A DNA stretch of 64,000 nt from CAMTWZ01 sp041749075 (GTDB lineage: Bacteria; Bacteroidota; Rhodothermia; Balneolales; HLUCCA01): assembly GCA_041749075.1 (NCBI GenBank), contig JBGTBY010000017.1, forward strand, positions 44,213 to 108,212, written 5' to 3'. Shown here one piece after another: positions 15,433-25,278 of this stretch; the first letter of the stretch is position 1; every line of letters begins with the position of its first letter. The notes beneath the pieces are model-generated. The model did not search any database and was not told the DNA's origin. It saw only the letters and a program-made list of their open reading frames with translations. The translations under genes were made by a program, and so were the position numbers.

Positions 15433-17955
15433 TTACTTCACCATCATCACTTTCTTCACAATCCGTTCGGAGCCGGAGTAGACGGCAACGAAATAGAGTC
15501 CGGCGGCGGCGAAATCCGCCCGGACATCCACGCTCAGGGATTGCGCGGATTGGGTGAGTACCAACTGACCCATCACATTATAGACTTCGATCTTGTCGAT
15601 GATGGCACGTGATTGGACCTTGAATGCGCCTTGCGCCGGGTTCGGGAATACGGTGACGAATCCTTCGCCTTGCATGGACGATCCACCCGTGGTCAGAATG
15701 ACCGAAACCGGCTCGGACCAATGCTTTCCGGCTTTCACTCGATAGGTGAACGTATCGACGCCGGAAAAGCCATATTCAGGCTGATAGCGGAAGCTTCCAT
15801 CCGCTTCCAATAGAAGGAGTCCTTTCTTTGCCGGAGTGACGAGAGTGGCGAACAACGACGTTCCATCCAGCGACAGATCATTTTTGAGCACACCATTTGC
15901 GGCATCGAACGATGTAAGGGATCCGGCAGCGACCGCAAAGGAGTCTGTGAAGGCGATCGGATTTCCGGGCAAGTCCGGTTGACGTTCCCTGACAATCGCG
16001 TACGAGTCTTTTTCATATGGAACCGCGTTCAGGGCGTGGTTCCAGAATTCCCACAGATAGCGAGTGGATGTTTCGAAGGATGTGTTTTTGTAATGGATTC
16101 CGAATGCGAAGCCGTCGGAATTCCTTGTCTCACGGTCCGGGGTATTGCGGAAATCATGCAACACAACCGCTTGGCTCGGATCCACCACATGAAGCAACGT
16201 CCACGGTAGGCGGATTTCAACCCGGTCATCAAACAATCGAACCGCATCCATCGAACTCAAGGGCAGATCGAGTCGATTCACCTGCATCGAACCGATATAC
16301 TGCACTTCGTTATTGAAAATGTTGTTCTTCCAACGCACGATTTTCCATGGACGTCCGTCGGTGGCGATGGATCGGAACAGTTGTTCTGGTCCCGACACAT
16401 TATGCCAGATTCCGTACGTGTCGTAGGCTTCCGTAATGTATAACTCGGCCTTGTAGTTGGTGATCATCAGCACGAACTCGGCGCGGTTGGTGGCGGTATG
16501 TCCACCAGGAAGGATGGATTCACCCAGATCGGCGTCGTAGGTGTCCAGAGCGAGCCATAGGGTGTCGAGAACGCCCAAGTGACGGTCCATATTCACCGTC
16601 AGATTCAGGTACGTGAAATCGCCTCGGGCGTCGAGACTACGGATCGGACAATCTCCGCAAAAGGTCTCGACCCGACTCATATTCGTTCCCATATTTCGGA
16701 ATCCGATCAAGCCGTAATTCTGCTCCGCGGCGGTCACATTATGCCAGATGATGCGTCGCTCAGTGAGGAAATCCAACGGGTCGGCGATCCAGGTCCGTTT
16801 GAACCACTCATCGATCCAAGCGAAGAGCATTCCTCCGCCGGTACCGGCCGTGGCCGCATTCTTTAACAAGCGCATGGCATGTTCACCGTGCTCGGTTTCG
16901 TCGTATCCGCCGTGATGGATGCCATTTTGCGCGTAGTGGGCGGTTCCCCAACTCGATGGTGCGCCATATTCGGCGATGATCAGCGGAAATCGGGTATAAT
17001 GCTCTTTCAGAAAGGTGAGGTAACCCAGATAACTGTTTTGGCCGATCTCATCGAAAAAGGGTGTGAAGCGGGCATCGTGACTAATGAAATCCGGGTAGTA
17101 CGGGTAAGCATGGTAACTGGCGAAAATGCCGGCCGGCGCATTGCTGAAGTCGACCTGGGAAATGTCCAAATCGACAAGGTCTTCGTTCGCATCCGCTTCA
17201 TCCGGATAATTGAATGGATCGAGCGTGGGCCAACTCGAGAAGCTGACGGGACGCATGGTGTTATACCGTCCCACTTCAAACTGAATCAATCGATCCAAGC
17301 GCTCAATGAACCACGCTTCTGTGGCTTTTGTGTTTGCGATGGATAGATAGGTGCCGGAATAGGAGGTCACACCGGGGTTCGTTTCATTCGTGGCCAACGC
17401 TTCTTCGGGCATCACTTCGCGTCCGATGATGTACGAAATGACCCAAGGCGACACATCCGCCGTGTACACCCCATGTGCCTTACCTTGTCGTGGCGCGATG
17501 GTGATATCGCCATGCACTGCCCTCACATTCTCTTCCATTTCATTATTGAAAAAATCGGTGAGGTCGAACAGGTTTCCGGTGAAGCCATGAAATTCTTCTT
17601 CCAACCAGACGCCTTGGAACAGCAGCAAGGGATGATTCGGATTCGCGAGATTGTACTCTCGCAATTCCTCATAAAACCGTGGAAAATGCAAGGTATACAC
17701 CCGGATGGTGTTGAAACCCGCATCCCGCATCTGTCCGAACCAAACCCTGTACTGTTCGCGCGATGCGGCCATTTCACCTGGGAAGGTGCCGGGAATACCG
17801 ACGCCCAAGTTGATGCCTTTGATGAACAACGGAACATACGCTTCGCCATTCCAAACCGTGATATGGGTGCTATCTACGGAAAAGGGGATGGTTTGAGACT
17901 GTGCGTTGGATACGAAGCTGAGAAGTAGTACGAAGGTGTAGAAGACCGTTCTCAC
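15433..17955 (-). CDS. Secreted TIM-barrel glycosidase-like protein with T9SS sorting domain
   Basis: 840 residues from a GTG at 17955 that overlaps the upstream kinase stop. The signal peptide is VRTVFYTFVLLLSFVSNAQS. Residues ~25-430 resemble a (beta/alpha)8 glycoside hydrolase: PLFIKGINLGVG, DAGFNTIRVYTLHFPRFYEE, and PLIIAEYGAPSSWG with a candidate catalytic Glu. Residues ~650-750 form a cadherin-like repeat (GVLKNDLSLDGT, YQPEYGFSGVDTFTY). The last ~80 residues are a type IX sorting domain (VFPNPAQGAFKVQS, KIEVYNVMGQLVL, GLYFVAVYSGSERIVKKV). It should be secreted or cell-surface attached. Family and substrate are not identified. Placement behind sensor genes suggests regulated glycan use. 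Confidence 0.8.
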   Translation of the reverse strand: MRTVFYTFVLLLSFVSNAQSQTIPFSVDSTHITVWNGEAYVPLFIKGINLGVGIPGTFPGEMAASREQYRVWFGQMRDAGFNTIRVYTLHFPRFYEELREYNLANPNHPLLLFQGVWLEEEFHGFTGNLFDLTDFFNNEMEENVRAVHGDITIAPRQGKAHGVYTADVSPWVISYIIGREVMPEEALATNETNPGVTSYSGTYLSIANTKATEAWFIERLDRLIQFEVGRYNTMRPVSFSSWPTLDPFNYPDEADANEDLVDLDISQVDFSNAPAGIFASYHAYPYYPDFISHDARFTPFFDEIGQNSYLGYLTFLKEHYTRFPLIIAEYGAPSSWGTAHYAQNGIHHGGYDETEHGEHAMRLLKNAATAGTGGGMLFAWIDEWFKRTWIADPLDFLTERRIIWHNVTAAEQNYGLIGFRNMGTNMSRVETFCGDCPIRSLDARGDFTYLNLTVNMDRHLGVLDTLWLALDTYDADLGESILPGGHTATNRAEFVLMITNYKAELYITEAYDTYGIWHNVSGPEQLFRSIATDGRPWKIVRWKNNIFNNEVQYIGSMQVNRLDLPLSSMDAVRLFDDRVEIRLPWTLLHVVDPSQAVVLHDFRNTPDRETRNSDGFAFGIHYKNTSFETSTRYLWEFWNHALNAVPYEKDSYAIVRERQPDLPGNPIAFTDSFAVAAGSLTSFDAANGVLKNDLSLDGTSLFATLVTPAKKGLLLLEADGSFRYQPEYGFSGVDTFTYRVKAGKHWSEPVSVILTTGGSSMQGEGFVTVFPNPAQGAFKVQSRAIIDKIEVYNVMGQLVLTQSAQSLSVDVRADFAAAGLYFVAVYSGSERIVKKVMMVK

Positions 17956-19592
17956 GTGGTTGTGGGAGATATGGGGGGAAAGGTCAGATGAAATTCGGAC
18001 CCTTTCCCGGGTTCGCTGTAGATGGATAAATGTCCGCTGTGTTTGTCGATGAATGTCTTGCAAAGCATGAGTCCGAGTCCGGATCCGATTTCGCCTCCTG
18101 TGCCGCGTTTCGGTTGTGATTCGTCATCGATTCGGAACAAATTGGCTTGTTGATCGGCCGTCATTCCGACGCCCGTATCCGTAACACTCAGCCGAAATCC
18201 GTTCATGTCTAATGGCGTCACTTTAATTTGGACAGTTCCTCCTTCCGGAGTGAATTTCAGGGCGTTGGATGTCAGATTACGAAGGATGGTCGCCATCATT
18301 TTCGGGTCTACACTGGCTTGATACCGCATCGGGATGTCGGTATTCAGGCGGATGGATTTGGAATCGGCCATTTCCTTATAGTAGGCGAAATTTTCTTCCA
18401 CCAAAAGGGTCAAGTCGATCCATTTCGGTGTGAAGCGCATCAGTCCGGATTGCGTAGCCGACCAATCCAGCAAGTTGAATAACAATTGCAAGACCTGTTT
18501 GGAGCTGCCATAGATCATATCCGAATAGGTACCCATTTCGGCATAATCTTTGGTCTGAACGTCTTGCCGCATCAGATCACTCACGCCAATGATGCCTTGG
18601 ATGGGGTTTCTCAGATCGTGCGCGATGATCGACATCAAATGATCTTTATTGCGATTCAACTCAGCGAGTTCTTTGGTTCGTTCCTTCACGCGCTTTTCCA
18701 GATCAACAGTCAGCTTCTGGGCATTATGCGTGGAGATAGCGATGAGGTAACTCGGAATGCCGAGCCCGATCATCACGAAAAGCAATCCATAGGCGGATGT
18801 GGCCGACATCGAAACCAGGAACGGCCCCACGCCATTCATGGTCAGGATGATGCTCGTTACACTCACAGCAATGAAGGCGATCGACGTTCCGAGTAGTCCG
18901 CCTGTGAGCGAGATCGCGGTCAATGGGAGGATAAGTGCCACCGGATAGCCGTTTTCTCTGAAATACAACCAGTAAAACACGACGCCAAGAAACATCATCA
19001 TGTATCCGAATTGGATGAGATCCAGCCTGCGGATGTCTTTCCTTTTGAAGTTTTGTACGGATTCGAACAGTGGAATCAACAAAAACATCCCCAAGGTGTG
19101 CGCCAATGTGAGGTTATAGATTTGGGTTTTCCATTCGGTTGTGTTGTTCAGATCGATGTACCCGCCCCAATTCAAATTCAAGATCAGAGACCAGGACGTG
19201 AGCAGTGAGGGAAGAAAGCTAACACCCACCACGAATGTCATGAATGAGGGCATATCGCGAAGGGTACCGTCTGGGATCATCCGACGATAGAACAGATACG
19301 CGATCGCCGGTTGAGCCGTTTGGATGACCGCCGAAAAAAGAGGGAAATAAGAGGTTCGAAGCAGCAGTGGCAACGAGTCGGTCTGAACCAGGGATGGCAC
19401 GTTGGCGATAAGACTGGCCAAAAATATGGCGGGAAGCGCACGGTAACCGAACAGGATCAATCCGATGAGGGCGATACCCGATGGAAGCCAGATGGTTGGG
19501 ATGTTTTCGGGTGGTAACGTTGCGATCTGCATCCCTAATCGGGCGGCCACCAGGTAAGCAATAAACAGCAAGACCTGATGCTGTGCTTTCAT
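17952..19592 (-). CDS. MASE1-domain sensor histidine kinase
   Basis: 546 residues. The N-terminal ~290 are a multi-pass MASE1 sensor (PPENIPTIWLPSGIALIGLI is its typical loop). A short coiled coil leads to HisKA with the H box SIIAHDLRNPIQGIIG. HATPase_c follows, with N box NLTSNALKFTPEGG, G1 VTDTGVGM and G2 GSGLGLMLCKTF. There is no receiver domain. It overlaps DUF1684 upstream by four bases and the glycosidase downstream by four. It is the only complete kinase in this operon and could supply the ATP-dependent step for the PAS protein and the single-domain regulator. Confidence 0.92.
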   Translation of the reverse strand: MKAQHQVLLFIAYLVAARLGMQIATLPPENIPTIWLPSGIALIGLILFGYRALPAIFLASLIANVPSLVQTDSLPLLLRTSYFPLFSAVIQTAQPAIAYLFYRRMIPDGTLRDMPSFMTFVVGVSFLPSLLTSWSLILNLNWGGYIDLNNTTEWKTQIYNLTLAHTLGMFLLIPLFESVQNFKRKDIRRLDLIQFGYMMMFLGVVFYWLYFRENGYPVALILPLTAISLTGGLLGTSIAFIAVSVTSIILTMNGVGPFLVSMSATSAYGLLFVMIGLGIPSYLIAISTHNAQKLTVDLEKRVKERTKELAELNRNKDHLMSIIAHDLRNPIQGIIGVSDLMRQDVQTKDYAEMGTYSDMIYGSSKQVLQLLFNLLDWSATQSGLMRFTPKWIDLTLLVEENFAYYKEMADSKSIRLNTDIPMRYQASVDPKMMATILRNLTSNALKFTPEGGTVQIKVTPLDMNGFRLSVTDTGVGMTADQQANLFRIDDESQPKRGTGGEIGSGLGLMLCKTFIDKHSGHLSIYSEPGKGSEFHLTFPPISPTTT

Positions 19593-20380
19593 TTCACTCG
19601 TTTTTCACCTGCGGTGATGTCGACAGGCAATACATTCTGTTTCGGCGGAAATTGACACGTGGTATACGGTGAGAATGCACAAGGCGGGTTGTAAGCTTTG
19701 TTGAAATCGATCACCGTTTCGGAAGAACCTTCTTCCGGATAGTCGATGTACATGTATCGTCCGGCTTGATACGTTTCAGTGCGGTTCGTGGCGTCTCCCA
19801 AGATGATGAATAGTCGTTCTCCACCATCTAAGGCGTCCAACGTGTACGATTTTCCGTTCAAATCAAAGTGAAGGATACCAGGTGATGGAATCTGATCGGT
19901 CTGACCCAAGATGTTCACAATCGGAATGGTGGTGCCCAAGCGATTCGCCTTGAAACGGGCCCGACGCACCAGTGAGGTGTCGGTGGGGTAGCGGTCGAAT
20001 CCGTTGAACGCATCCACTTCGGCATTCATGGTGTTCCAGACCCGTGCACCGATCAAATCACCGCGTCGGATGATCGTCCACCGGAAGTCACCAGCTTCCA
20101 ACATCGGGGCGTGGTCGGTTTCATACACAAGGCTGTCTCCGAACATCACGCGTTGGCCCGACAGTCTGAGTGTATCGCCCATGAACGGTGTGGAACCCTC
20201 ATCCAGCCACAGCATATCGGAGAGCCGCATCCAACCCGTTGGAGCGGTTAAGGATGCGATTCGGGCTTGTTTCCAAGCCTCGAGCTGTTGGTCGTAATCG
20301 GCTGGGATAGGAGCTTGGCCCAATTTCCCACAAGCTGACAGGATAATCAGTGTCGAAACCAGAATACCAAAACGCATCAT
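19589..20380 (-). CDS. DUF1684 lipoprotein
   Basis: 263 residues. The N-terminus MMRFGILVSTLIILSACG is a lipobox signal, so the mature protein is probably lipid-anchored. The body follows DUF1684: LEAWKQARIASLTAPTGWM near the start, WLDEGSTPFMG, and the Cys-rich C-terminal NPPCAFSPYTTCQFPPKQN. Biochemical function is unknown. It overlaps the response regulator gene before it and the kinase after it by four bases each, so it belongs to the signalling operon and might modulate a sensor from the periplasm. Confidence 0.88.
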   Translation of the reverse strand: MMRFGILVSTLIILSACGKLGQAPIPADYDQQLEAWKQARIASLTAPTGWMRLSDMLWLDEGSTPFMGDTLRLSGQRVMFGDSLVYETDHAPMLEAGDFRWTIIRRGDLIGARVWNTMNAEVDAFNGFDRYPTDTSLVRRARFKANRLGTTIPIVNILGQTDQIPSPGILHFDLNGKSYTLDALDGGERLFIILGDATNRTETYQAGRYMYIDYPEEGSSETVIDFNKAYNPPCAFSPYTTCQFPPKQNVLPVDITAGEKRVK

Positions 20381-20763
20381 GAGACGAAGTGTGCTTTTAA
20401 CGATTGAAGCATATCGTTGGTCACGGGTTTCTCCAAGAACGACACCACTTGGGGATAACTGTCGGCTTTCACCTTGTCGCTTCGGTCTACAGAGGAGGTC
20501 ACCATCGCCACCTTCACACGCTTACCGATCGGTTGATCTTGGATATTGTCAAGCAACTCCCATCCGGTCATCACAGGCATGTTGATATCAAGGAGCACCA
20601 GGTATTGTGACTCGCTATTGGGTTGGCTTAACAGGTACTCAAGTGCCGTCTGGCCATTGAGGAATGTTTTCGGTTCGGATGGGAATCCGTTCTTGGCGAC
20701 GAGTTTTTTGTGGATGAAGATGATCAAGGCATCGTCGTCAACAATCAGGGTTTCAAAAGACAT
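20377..20763 (-). CDS. Single-domain response regulator
   Basis: 128 residues, only a receiver domain: LIVDDDALIIFI carries the acidic pair, YLVLLDINMPVMTGWELL the phosphoacceptor Asp, VAMVTSSVDRSD the Thr/Ser, and VSFLEKPV the conserved Lys-Pro. There is no output domain, so it must act by protein contact or phosphate transfer. It begins one base after the PAS gene stop and overlaps DUF1684. Confidence 0.93.
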   Translation of the reverse strand: MSFETLIVDDDALIIFIHKKLVAKNGFPSEPKTFLNGQTALEYLLSQPNSESQYLVLLDINMPVMTGWELLDNIQDQPIGKRVKVAMVTSSVDRSDKVKADSYPQVVSFLEKPVTNDMLQSLKAHFVS

Positions 20764-20764
20764 A

Positions 20765-23353
20765 TTACTTGGATTCTAAGGTAAAAAGATCAGATTTGGC
20801 GGCGATGTCACGAATGATGCCATCCAGTTCGATGGCGGAAGCACGTATATGTTCAACGAATTGCTGACCTTCTTCCGCGTGATAATCTTTCGAAATCAAC
20901 ATATTGCTGAAGCCAATTAATCGGGCCAAAGGTGCCCGAACCACATGAGATTGGATCCAAGCGATTTCACGAAGTCTTTCGTTCTGATGTTCGATGGCGG
21001 TGATGTGTGAGATGCGTTCGGTGATGTCTGATAACGCCCCGACGATCCGCACCGCGGATCCCGAATCGTCTCGAAGAATATACCCCCGATCCACCACATT
21101 CGCATAGGTTCCATTTGCCTTTTGAAAACGATATTCGCTGGTGTAAACGGTTTCATTCGGGTTGTCCAAGGCCGCATTCAGGGAGGCCAAAACCCGGTCA
21201 AAATCATCAGGGTGCACATTCGATGTCCATGCGTCCAAACTGAGAACCTCGTCTCGTTTCACTGGATGACCGAAAATGGTTTGGTATGCATGTCCCCAGA
21301 ACAGTGTGTTGTTCCGGATGTCCCAATCCCAAATGGCATCATTTGTGGCCAATGTGACCCGCTCGAAGCGTTCATTCGATTCGCGGATGCGAACTTCATC
21401 CAATTTCTTATCCGTGATGTCTCTTGCCGTGACGAAGACCAAACCATGCTCGGGAGCGAGGGTGGAGGTCCATAATGCCCAAAGGACGTCTCCTTTCTTG
21501 GTGATGAATCGGCTCTCGAAATGGCACGTGGGGGATTTGACGGTGAGTTTTGCGAGTTCGTTCAAACACGTTTCCAGATCATCCTTATGGATCAAATCCT
21601 TGAAGGGAGCTTGGAGCAACTCCTCCTCCGTGTATTTCAACAAGCGGCACATGGCTGGGTTCACTTTCGTCAAGTGGCCGTCCAAACTGGCGATACAAAT
21701 CACATCCGGGATGATGTTGAACAATTGATTCAGCTCGATTTCAAGCTGCTTGCGTCGGATTTCAATTCCCAGATACCGCGAGATTCGATCGAATAAGGAT
21801 TTGTATTTTCGATCATGGATGTTGGATGTGGTCAATCCCAGAAGCACCACGCCAATCACTTCTTGCTGATAAATCAACGGTATGCCGTAAGCCGAAACGA
21901 TTCCGGCTTTTTTCGCCTCTTTCGCGCGGATGAAGTTCGATTCGGTTTGCGAGACGGACCAAGACATCACCGATCGCGCTTCCCACGTGATTCCGGGTAG
22001 TCCCTTGGCCAATGTCGCTTGACTGAAACGCTTCGTTTCCTCGTAGAACGTTTTCAGGTCAGGGGATGTCTGCACATTCGCCATCATGCTCAACGTCGTT
22101 TTCTGAGAATCCAACAACCAGATTTCAGCCAGTTTGAACTCGTCGTAAACTTTGACTCGTTCGACGACAGTCGACAGAATATCATTCAAATTCTTGTTCG
22201 GTCGGAACATCCGGCTCAATTCGGCCATTAAGTTCACTTCCCGTTCATTCGTATAGTACTCGGTCACATCCCGGAAATGATCGACGATGCCATTGATGGC
22301 GGGATCGTGTAGCAAATTGGTCACGGTCGCTTCCATCCAGCGCCATGACCCATCCCGATGTCGAATGCGAGCGGTTAGCCCCTTTACAGGCACACCCGGC
22401 AGGTTCATAACTTCAGACATCTTATTTCGAGCCCCTTCCGCATCGTCCGGATGCATGGCCTCGAACAAGTTCATCGCCTTCAGTTCCTCATCCCGATAGC
22501 CCAATACCTGTTCAACCGATGGCGACGCGTACGTGGTGTTTCCTTCGGCGTCAATGATGACCACCGCATCGCTTCCATGCTCCACCAATGAACGGTAACG
22601 CCGCTCGTTGTTTTCCAGAAGGTCGCGTTGCTGCTTGGATTCGGTGATGTCGTTCGCAGTCACAAACACACCAACGATATCGCCGGAATGATCCGTCGCA
22701 GGGGCATAGGTGAGGTGGTAGGTTCGAGTTTGACCGGATTGGATGGGTACGGTGATGTCGGACGTCTCAATCGCACCGGCCAAGACAGCGTCATACAGGG
22801 TTTTAAGCATCGGAACACGTTCCGGTTGCGCGTAGTCCAATATGGAATCACCCCGAGTGACGGTTTTATTGAAAAATTGCTGGTATAAGCGCTTGAATTT
22901 GTTGTTGAACGACAGAATCTGAAGTCGTTTGTCCATCAACACATACGATTCGGCCGTATTGTTGATGAGTAATTGAAGCTCTCGCGAGGCCTGACGTTCT
23001 TTTGTGATGTCCGTCACAGTGGTCACGATCCAACGGGACCCATCAGGATGTTCAAGCAAGGTTGGTGTGGTAGAGAGGATGAGGGATTCTCCCTGCATAT
23101 TGAACACATCCCATTCCGAAGTCTGCCCAGTACCCGTTCGGATGAACTCATCGTGCAATGCTTTGGTCTTGTTCCGAATATTGGTTGGCAGATGGTCTGT
23201 GAACGGTTTGTCGATCACATCAGAATGCGTCAAGCCATAGTAATCACAGTATCGAGTGTTTGCGTCAACTATGAGACCCGACTCATTCGTAACACACACG
23301 CCGATAGCGGTCGCATTGAGGACCGAACTGATTAGGTTTAACGGATTAGACAC
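20765..23353 (-). CDS. Multi-PAS/GAF sensor with HisKA-like domain but no ATPase domain
   Basis: 862 residues, no membrane segments. In order it holds PAS (~10-120), PAS (~125-235), PAS (~245-370, ending DPAINGIVDHFRDVTEYYTN), GAF (~385-540) and two more PAS domains (~550-670 and ~675-795). It ends in a helical pair, IAWIQSHVVRAPLARLIGF, with a His at the phosphoacceptor place of HisKA. Translation stops about 45 residues later with no N or G boxes, so it cannot bind ATP as a normal kinase. It is the first gene of the operon with a receiver, DUF1684 and a complete kinase. It may be a phosphotransfer protein or allosteric sensor; similar truncated architectures are common in Bacteroidota. Confidence 0.85.
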   Translation of the reverse strand: MSNPLNLISSVLNATAIGVCVTNESGLIVDANTRYCDYYGLTHSDVIDKPFTDHLPTNIRNKTKALHDEFIRTGTGQTSEWDVFNMQGESLILSTTPTLLEHPDGSRWIVTTVTDITKERQASRELQLLINNTAESYVLMDKRLQILSFNNKFKRLYQQFFNKTVTRGDSILDYAQPERVPMLKTLYDAVLAGAIETSDITVPIQSGQTRTYHLTYAPATDHSGDIVGVFVTANDITESKQQRDLLENNERRYRSLVEHGSDAVVIIDAEGNTTYASPSVEQVLGYRDEELKAMNLFEAMHPDDAEGARNKMSEVMNLPGVPVKGLTARIRHRDGSWRWMEATVTNLLHDPAINGIVDHFRDVTEYYTNEREVNLMAELSRMFRPNKNLNDILSTVVERVKVYDEFKLAEIWLLDSQKTTLSMMANVQTSPDLKTFYEETKRFSQATLAKGLPGITWEARSVMSWSVSQTESNFIRAKEAKKAGIVSAYGIPLIYQQEVIGVVLLGLTTSNIHDRKYKSLFDRISRYLGIEIRRKQLEIELNQLFNIIPDVICIASLDGHLTKVNPAMCRLLKYTEEELLQAPFKDLIHKDDLETCLNELAKLTVKSPTCHFESRFITKKGDVLWALWTSTLAPEHGLVFVTARDITDKKLDEVRIRESNERFERVTLATNDAIWDWDIRNNTLFWGHAYQTIFGHPVKRDEVLSLDAWTSNVHPDDFDRVLASLNAALDNPNETVYTSEYRFQKANGTYANVVDRGYILRDDSGSAVRIVGALSDITERISHITAIEHQNERLREIAWIQSHVVRAPLARLIGFSNMLISKDYHAEEGQQFVEHIRASAIELDGIIRDIAAKSDLFTLESK

Positions 23354-23414
23354 GATTCAATTTAAAAACCCCTTAATTCAGGGTTTACACACATTTGCAA
23401 TCTACGACGATTTA

Positions 23415-24278
23415 CTAGATGCGCCACGCAACGAAACGGCTCGTTTTCTGTCCCTGACGCATTTCAATTTCTATAACTTCTTGAGTATGTAGAAGTTCCA
23501 ATGCTTTCCGGATCACAGGCAAATGCGATTGCTTGGCAACCAATGTGCTGAACCATCCAACTTGATCGGCGAAGGCCACGCTTTCCTTGATCATACGAAG
23601 GATGAAGGCCTGTTCACCACCCAAACACCATAGCTCATTCGGACGACCCCCGAAATTCCGCATCGCCTCATCCGCTTTTTCCTTACCGAGGTTTTTCCAC
23701 TTGCGTTTGGTCGCAGCACGAACTTGTTCTTCCGATTCGTGAAACGGAGGGTTGCACATCACCGCCTCAAACCGGTCTGTTTTTCGGATGATGCCCTCGA
23801 AAATGCGTGTGGATGAGACCTGGTGCCGGATGTGGACCCCGCCCGCCAATTTCGGATTCCGGCTGATGTTCGCTTCCGCCGCGGCAATAGCCCGACGGTC
23901 GACATCCGTCCCGACAAATCGCCAGCCATACTCGGATCGACCCAAGATCGGGTAAATCGCACTAGCGCCGGTTCCGATATCTAAGATCCTCACTTGCTCA
24001 CCCTTTCTGCCAATCAGATCGGCGATATGGTGCACATAATCGGCTCGACCCGGGATCGCCGGACACAAATATCCCTCTGGAATTTTCCAATAGTCGATTC
24101 CATAATGATGCTTAAGCAAGGCCTCGTTGAACACTTGTATGGCGATCGGATCGGCGAAATCAATCGAATCTTTTCCGGCCGGATTCGGACGGATGAAGCG
24201 GGCCAATTCAGGATGGGATGCGGCCAGAGCATGAAAATCATACCCGCCGACATGCAAGTTCCGAGGATGTAGAGACAT
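23415..24278 (-). CDS. rlmF: 23S rRNA (adenine(1618)-N6)-methyltransferase
   Basis: 287 residues from the ATG at 24278. Family-specific text: MSLHPRNLHVGGYDFHALAA, FIRPNPAGKDSIDFADP, IPEGYLCPAIPGRADYVHHI. A SAM-binding motif follows (VRILDIGTGASAIYPI), then the catalytic CNPPFHESEEQ (NPPF for exocyclic adenine N6 methylation). An in-frame ATG at 24365 would add 29 residues encoded by a tandem repeat (KREAGSGKREAGSGK) and is not a real start. Confidence 0.93.
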   Translation of the reverse strand: MSLHPRNLHVGGYDFHALAASHPELARFIRPNPAGKDSIDFADPIAIQVFNEALLKHHYGIDYWKIPEGYLCPAIPGRADYVHHIADLIGRKGEQVRILDIGTGASAIYPILGRSEYGWRFVGTDVDRRAIAAAEANISRNPKLAGGVHIRHQVSSTRIFEGIIRKTDRFEAVMCNPPFHESEEQVRAATKRKWKNLGKEKADEAMRNFGGRPNELWCLGGEQAFILRMIKESVAFADQVGWFSTLVAKQSHLPVIRKALELLHTQEVIEIEMRQGQKTSRFVAWRI

Positions 24279-24301
24279 GGATATGTTTACGTTTTCAGTT
24301 C

Positions 24302-24409
24302 TCCGTTTCTTCCCGCTTCCCGCTTCCCGCTTCCCGCTTCCCGCTTCCCGCTTCCACACTTTCACATTTTCACGCTTTCACACTTCTACGCTTCTACACT
24401 TCCCCCACC
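24302..24409. repeat. Tandem 7-base repeats and related words upstream of rlmF
   Basis: About six copies of cttcccg, then a looser series around cacttt/cgcttt/cttctacg of ~8-base period, reaching into the 3' end of the aldo/keto reductase gene at 24394. On the rlmF coding strand it reads as gaagcgg repeats directly before the leader. Confidence 0.85.
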
Positions 24410-25278
24410 CACCAACCCGGGTCGTTGCTATGGAATGCGGCGCGGATGTGGCGATACAGATCATCTGGAAGGGCGCCTTTTTTAACCGCATTCAGTGTTT
24501 GCAATAGATGGTCTTCGCGGGAAGTTCCCACGATGCAGCTCGAGACCCCTTTTGTGAACGCGGCGAAGCGGATGGCGGTTTCTAGTTTCTCCAAGCCTTG
24601 CCGGTTGATGTTCATCGTTTTCCATCTCCACCAGTATTCTTCGGCATAATCACCCAGTGGAACTTCCGCAAAACGCCAAGGGGCGTTTGCGATCGGGCGT
24701 TTGGCAATGACCCCCATCCCGCGTTTCGAGGCCGATTCAACCTGCCAGGCGATGGAGCGTTGATCGCAGATGTTCACAGAGCATTCGATCACATCGAACT
24801 GCCCCGATTCCACCGCCCATCCAAGGGCTTCATTTTCTCCGGAATATCCAGCCAAGCGGATTTTTCCTGCGGATTTCGCATCCAATAACGCGCGGGTGGC
24901 TTCACCGACTTGCAACGTTCCCAACGAGCAAGAATGCAGTAAAACGATATCGATGTGATCGGTTTGGAGTGCGGTCAAGGCCTCATCGATTCCTTTTTCG
25001 ACAGCTTGGTACGACCAATCTTCAACCCCATCCACACCATAACCGACTTTCGTTGATAGGACCAACTTGTCGCGATGGCGTTTGGCGAAATGCCCGATTC
25101 GCCGTTCCGACAAATCATAGCTGCGCGCGGTATCGATCAGCGTCAATCCGTTGTCGAGAGCGGTATTCAGAAGGGCATCGACATGGGAATCAGACAGATG
25201 AGGGGAGCCGATGTGTCCGGCTCCAAGACCGATGATCGGAACAGTAAGGCCGGTCTGGCCGAGAGGGCGGGAAAGCAT
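24394..25278 (-). CDS. Aldo/keto reductase
   Basis: 294 residues from the ATG at 25278, NADPH-dependent (alpha/beta)8-barrel oxidoreductase. Motifs are MLSRPLGQTGLTVPIIGLG, LIDTARSYDLSERRIG with the catalytic Asp and Tyr, LVLSTKVGYG with the Lys, and the HIDIVLLHSC strand with the active-site His. Near the C-terminus SSCIVGTSREDHL contacts the cofactor. Physiological substrate unknown. An upstream in-frame ATG would add residues encoded by the aac/gaa leader repeat, so 25278 is preferred. Confidence 0.9.
   Translation of the reverse strand: MLSRPLGQTGLTVPIIGLGAGHIGSPHLSDSHVDALLNTALDNGLTLIDTARSYDLSERRIGHFAKRHRDKLVLSTKVGYGVDGVEDWSYQAVEKGIDEALTALQTDHIDIVLLHSCSLGTLQVGEATRALLDAKSAGKIRLAGYSGENEALGWAVESGQFDVIECSVNICDQRSIAWQVESASKRGMGVIAKRPIANAPWRFAEVPLGDYAEEYWWRWKTMNINRQGLEKLETAIRFAAFTKGVSSCIVGTSREDHLLQTLNAVKKGALPDDLYRHIRAAFHSNDPGWWVGEV

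Noticed and set aside
24302..24365. N-terminal extension of rlmF
   Set aside because: The extra residues are encoded by the 7-base tandem repeat, and the family's conserved start falls at 24278.
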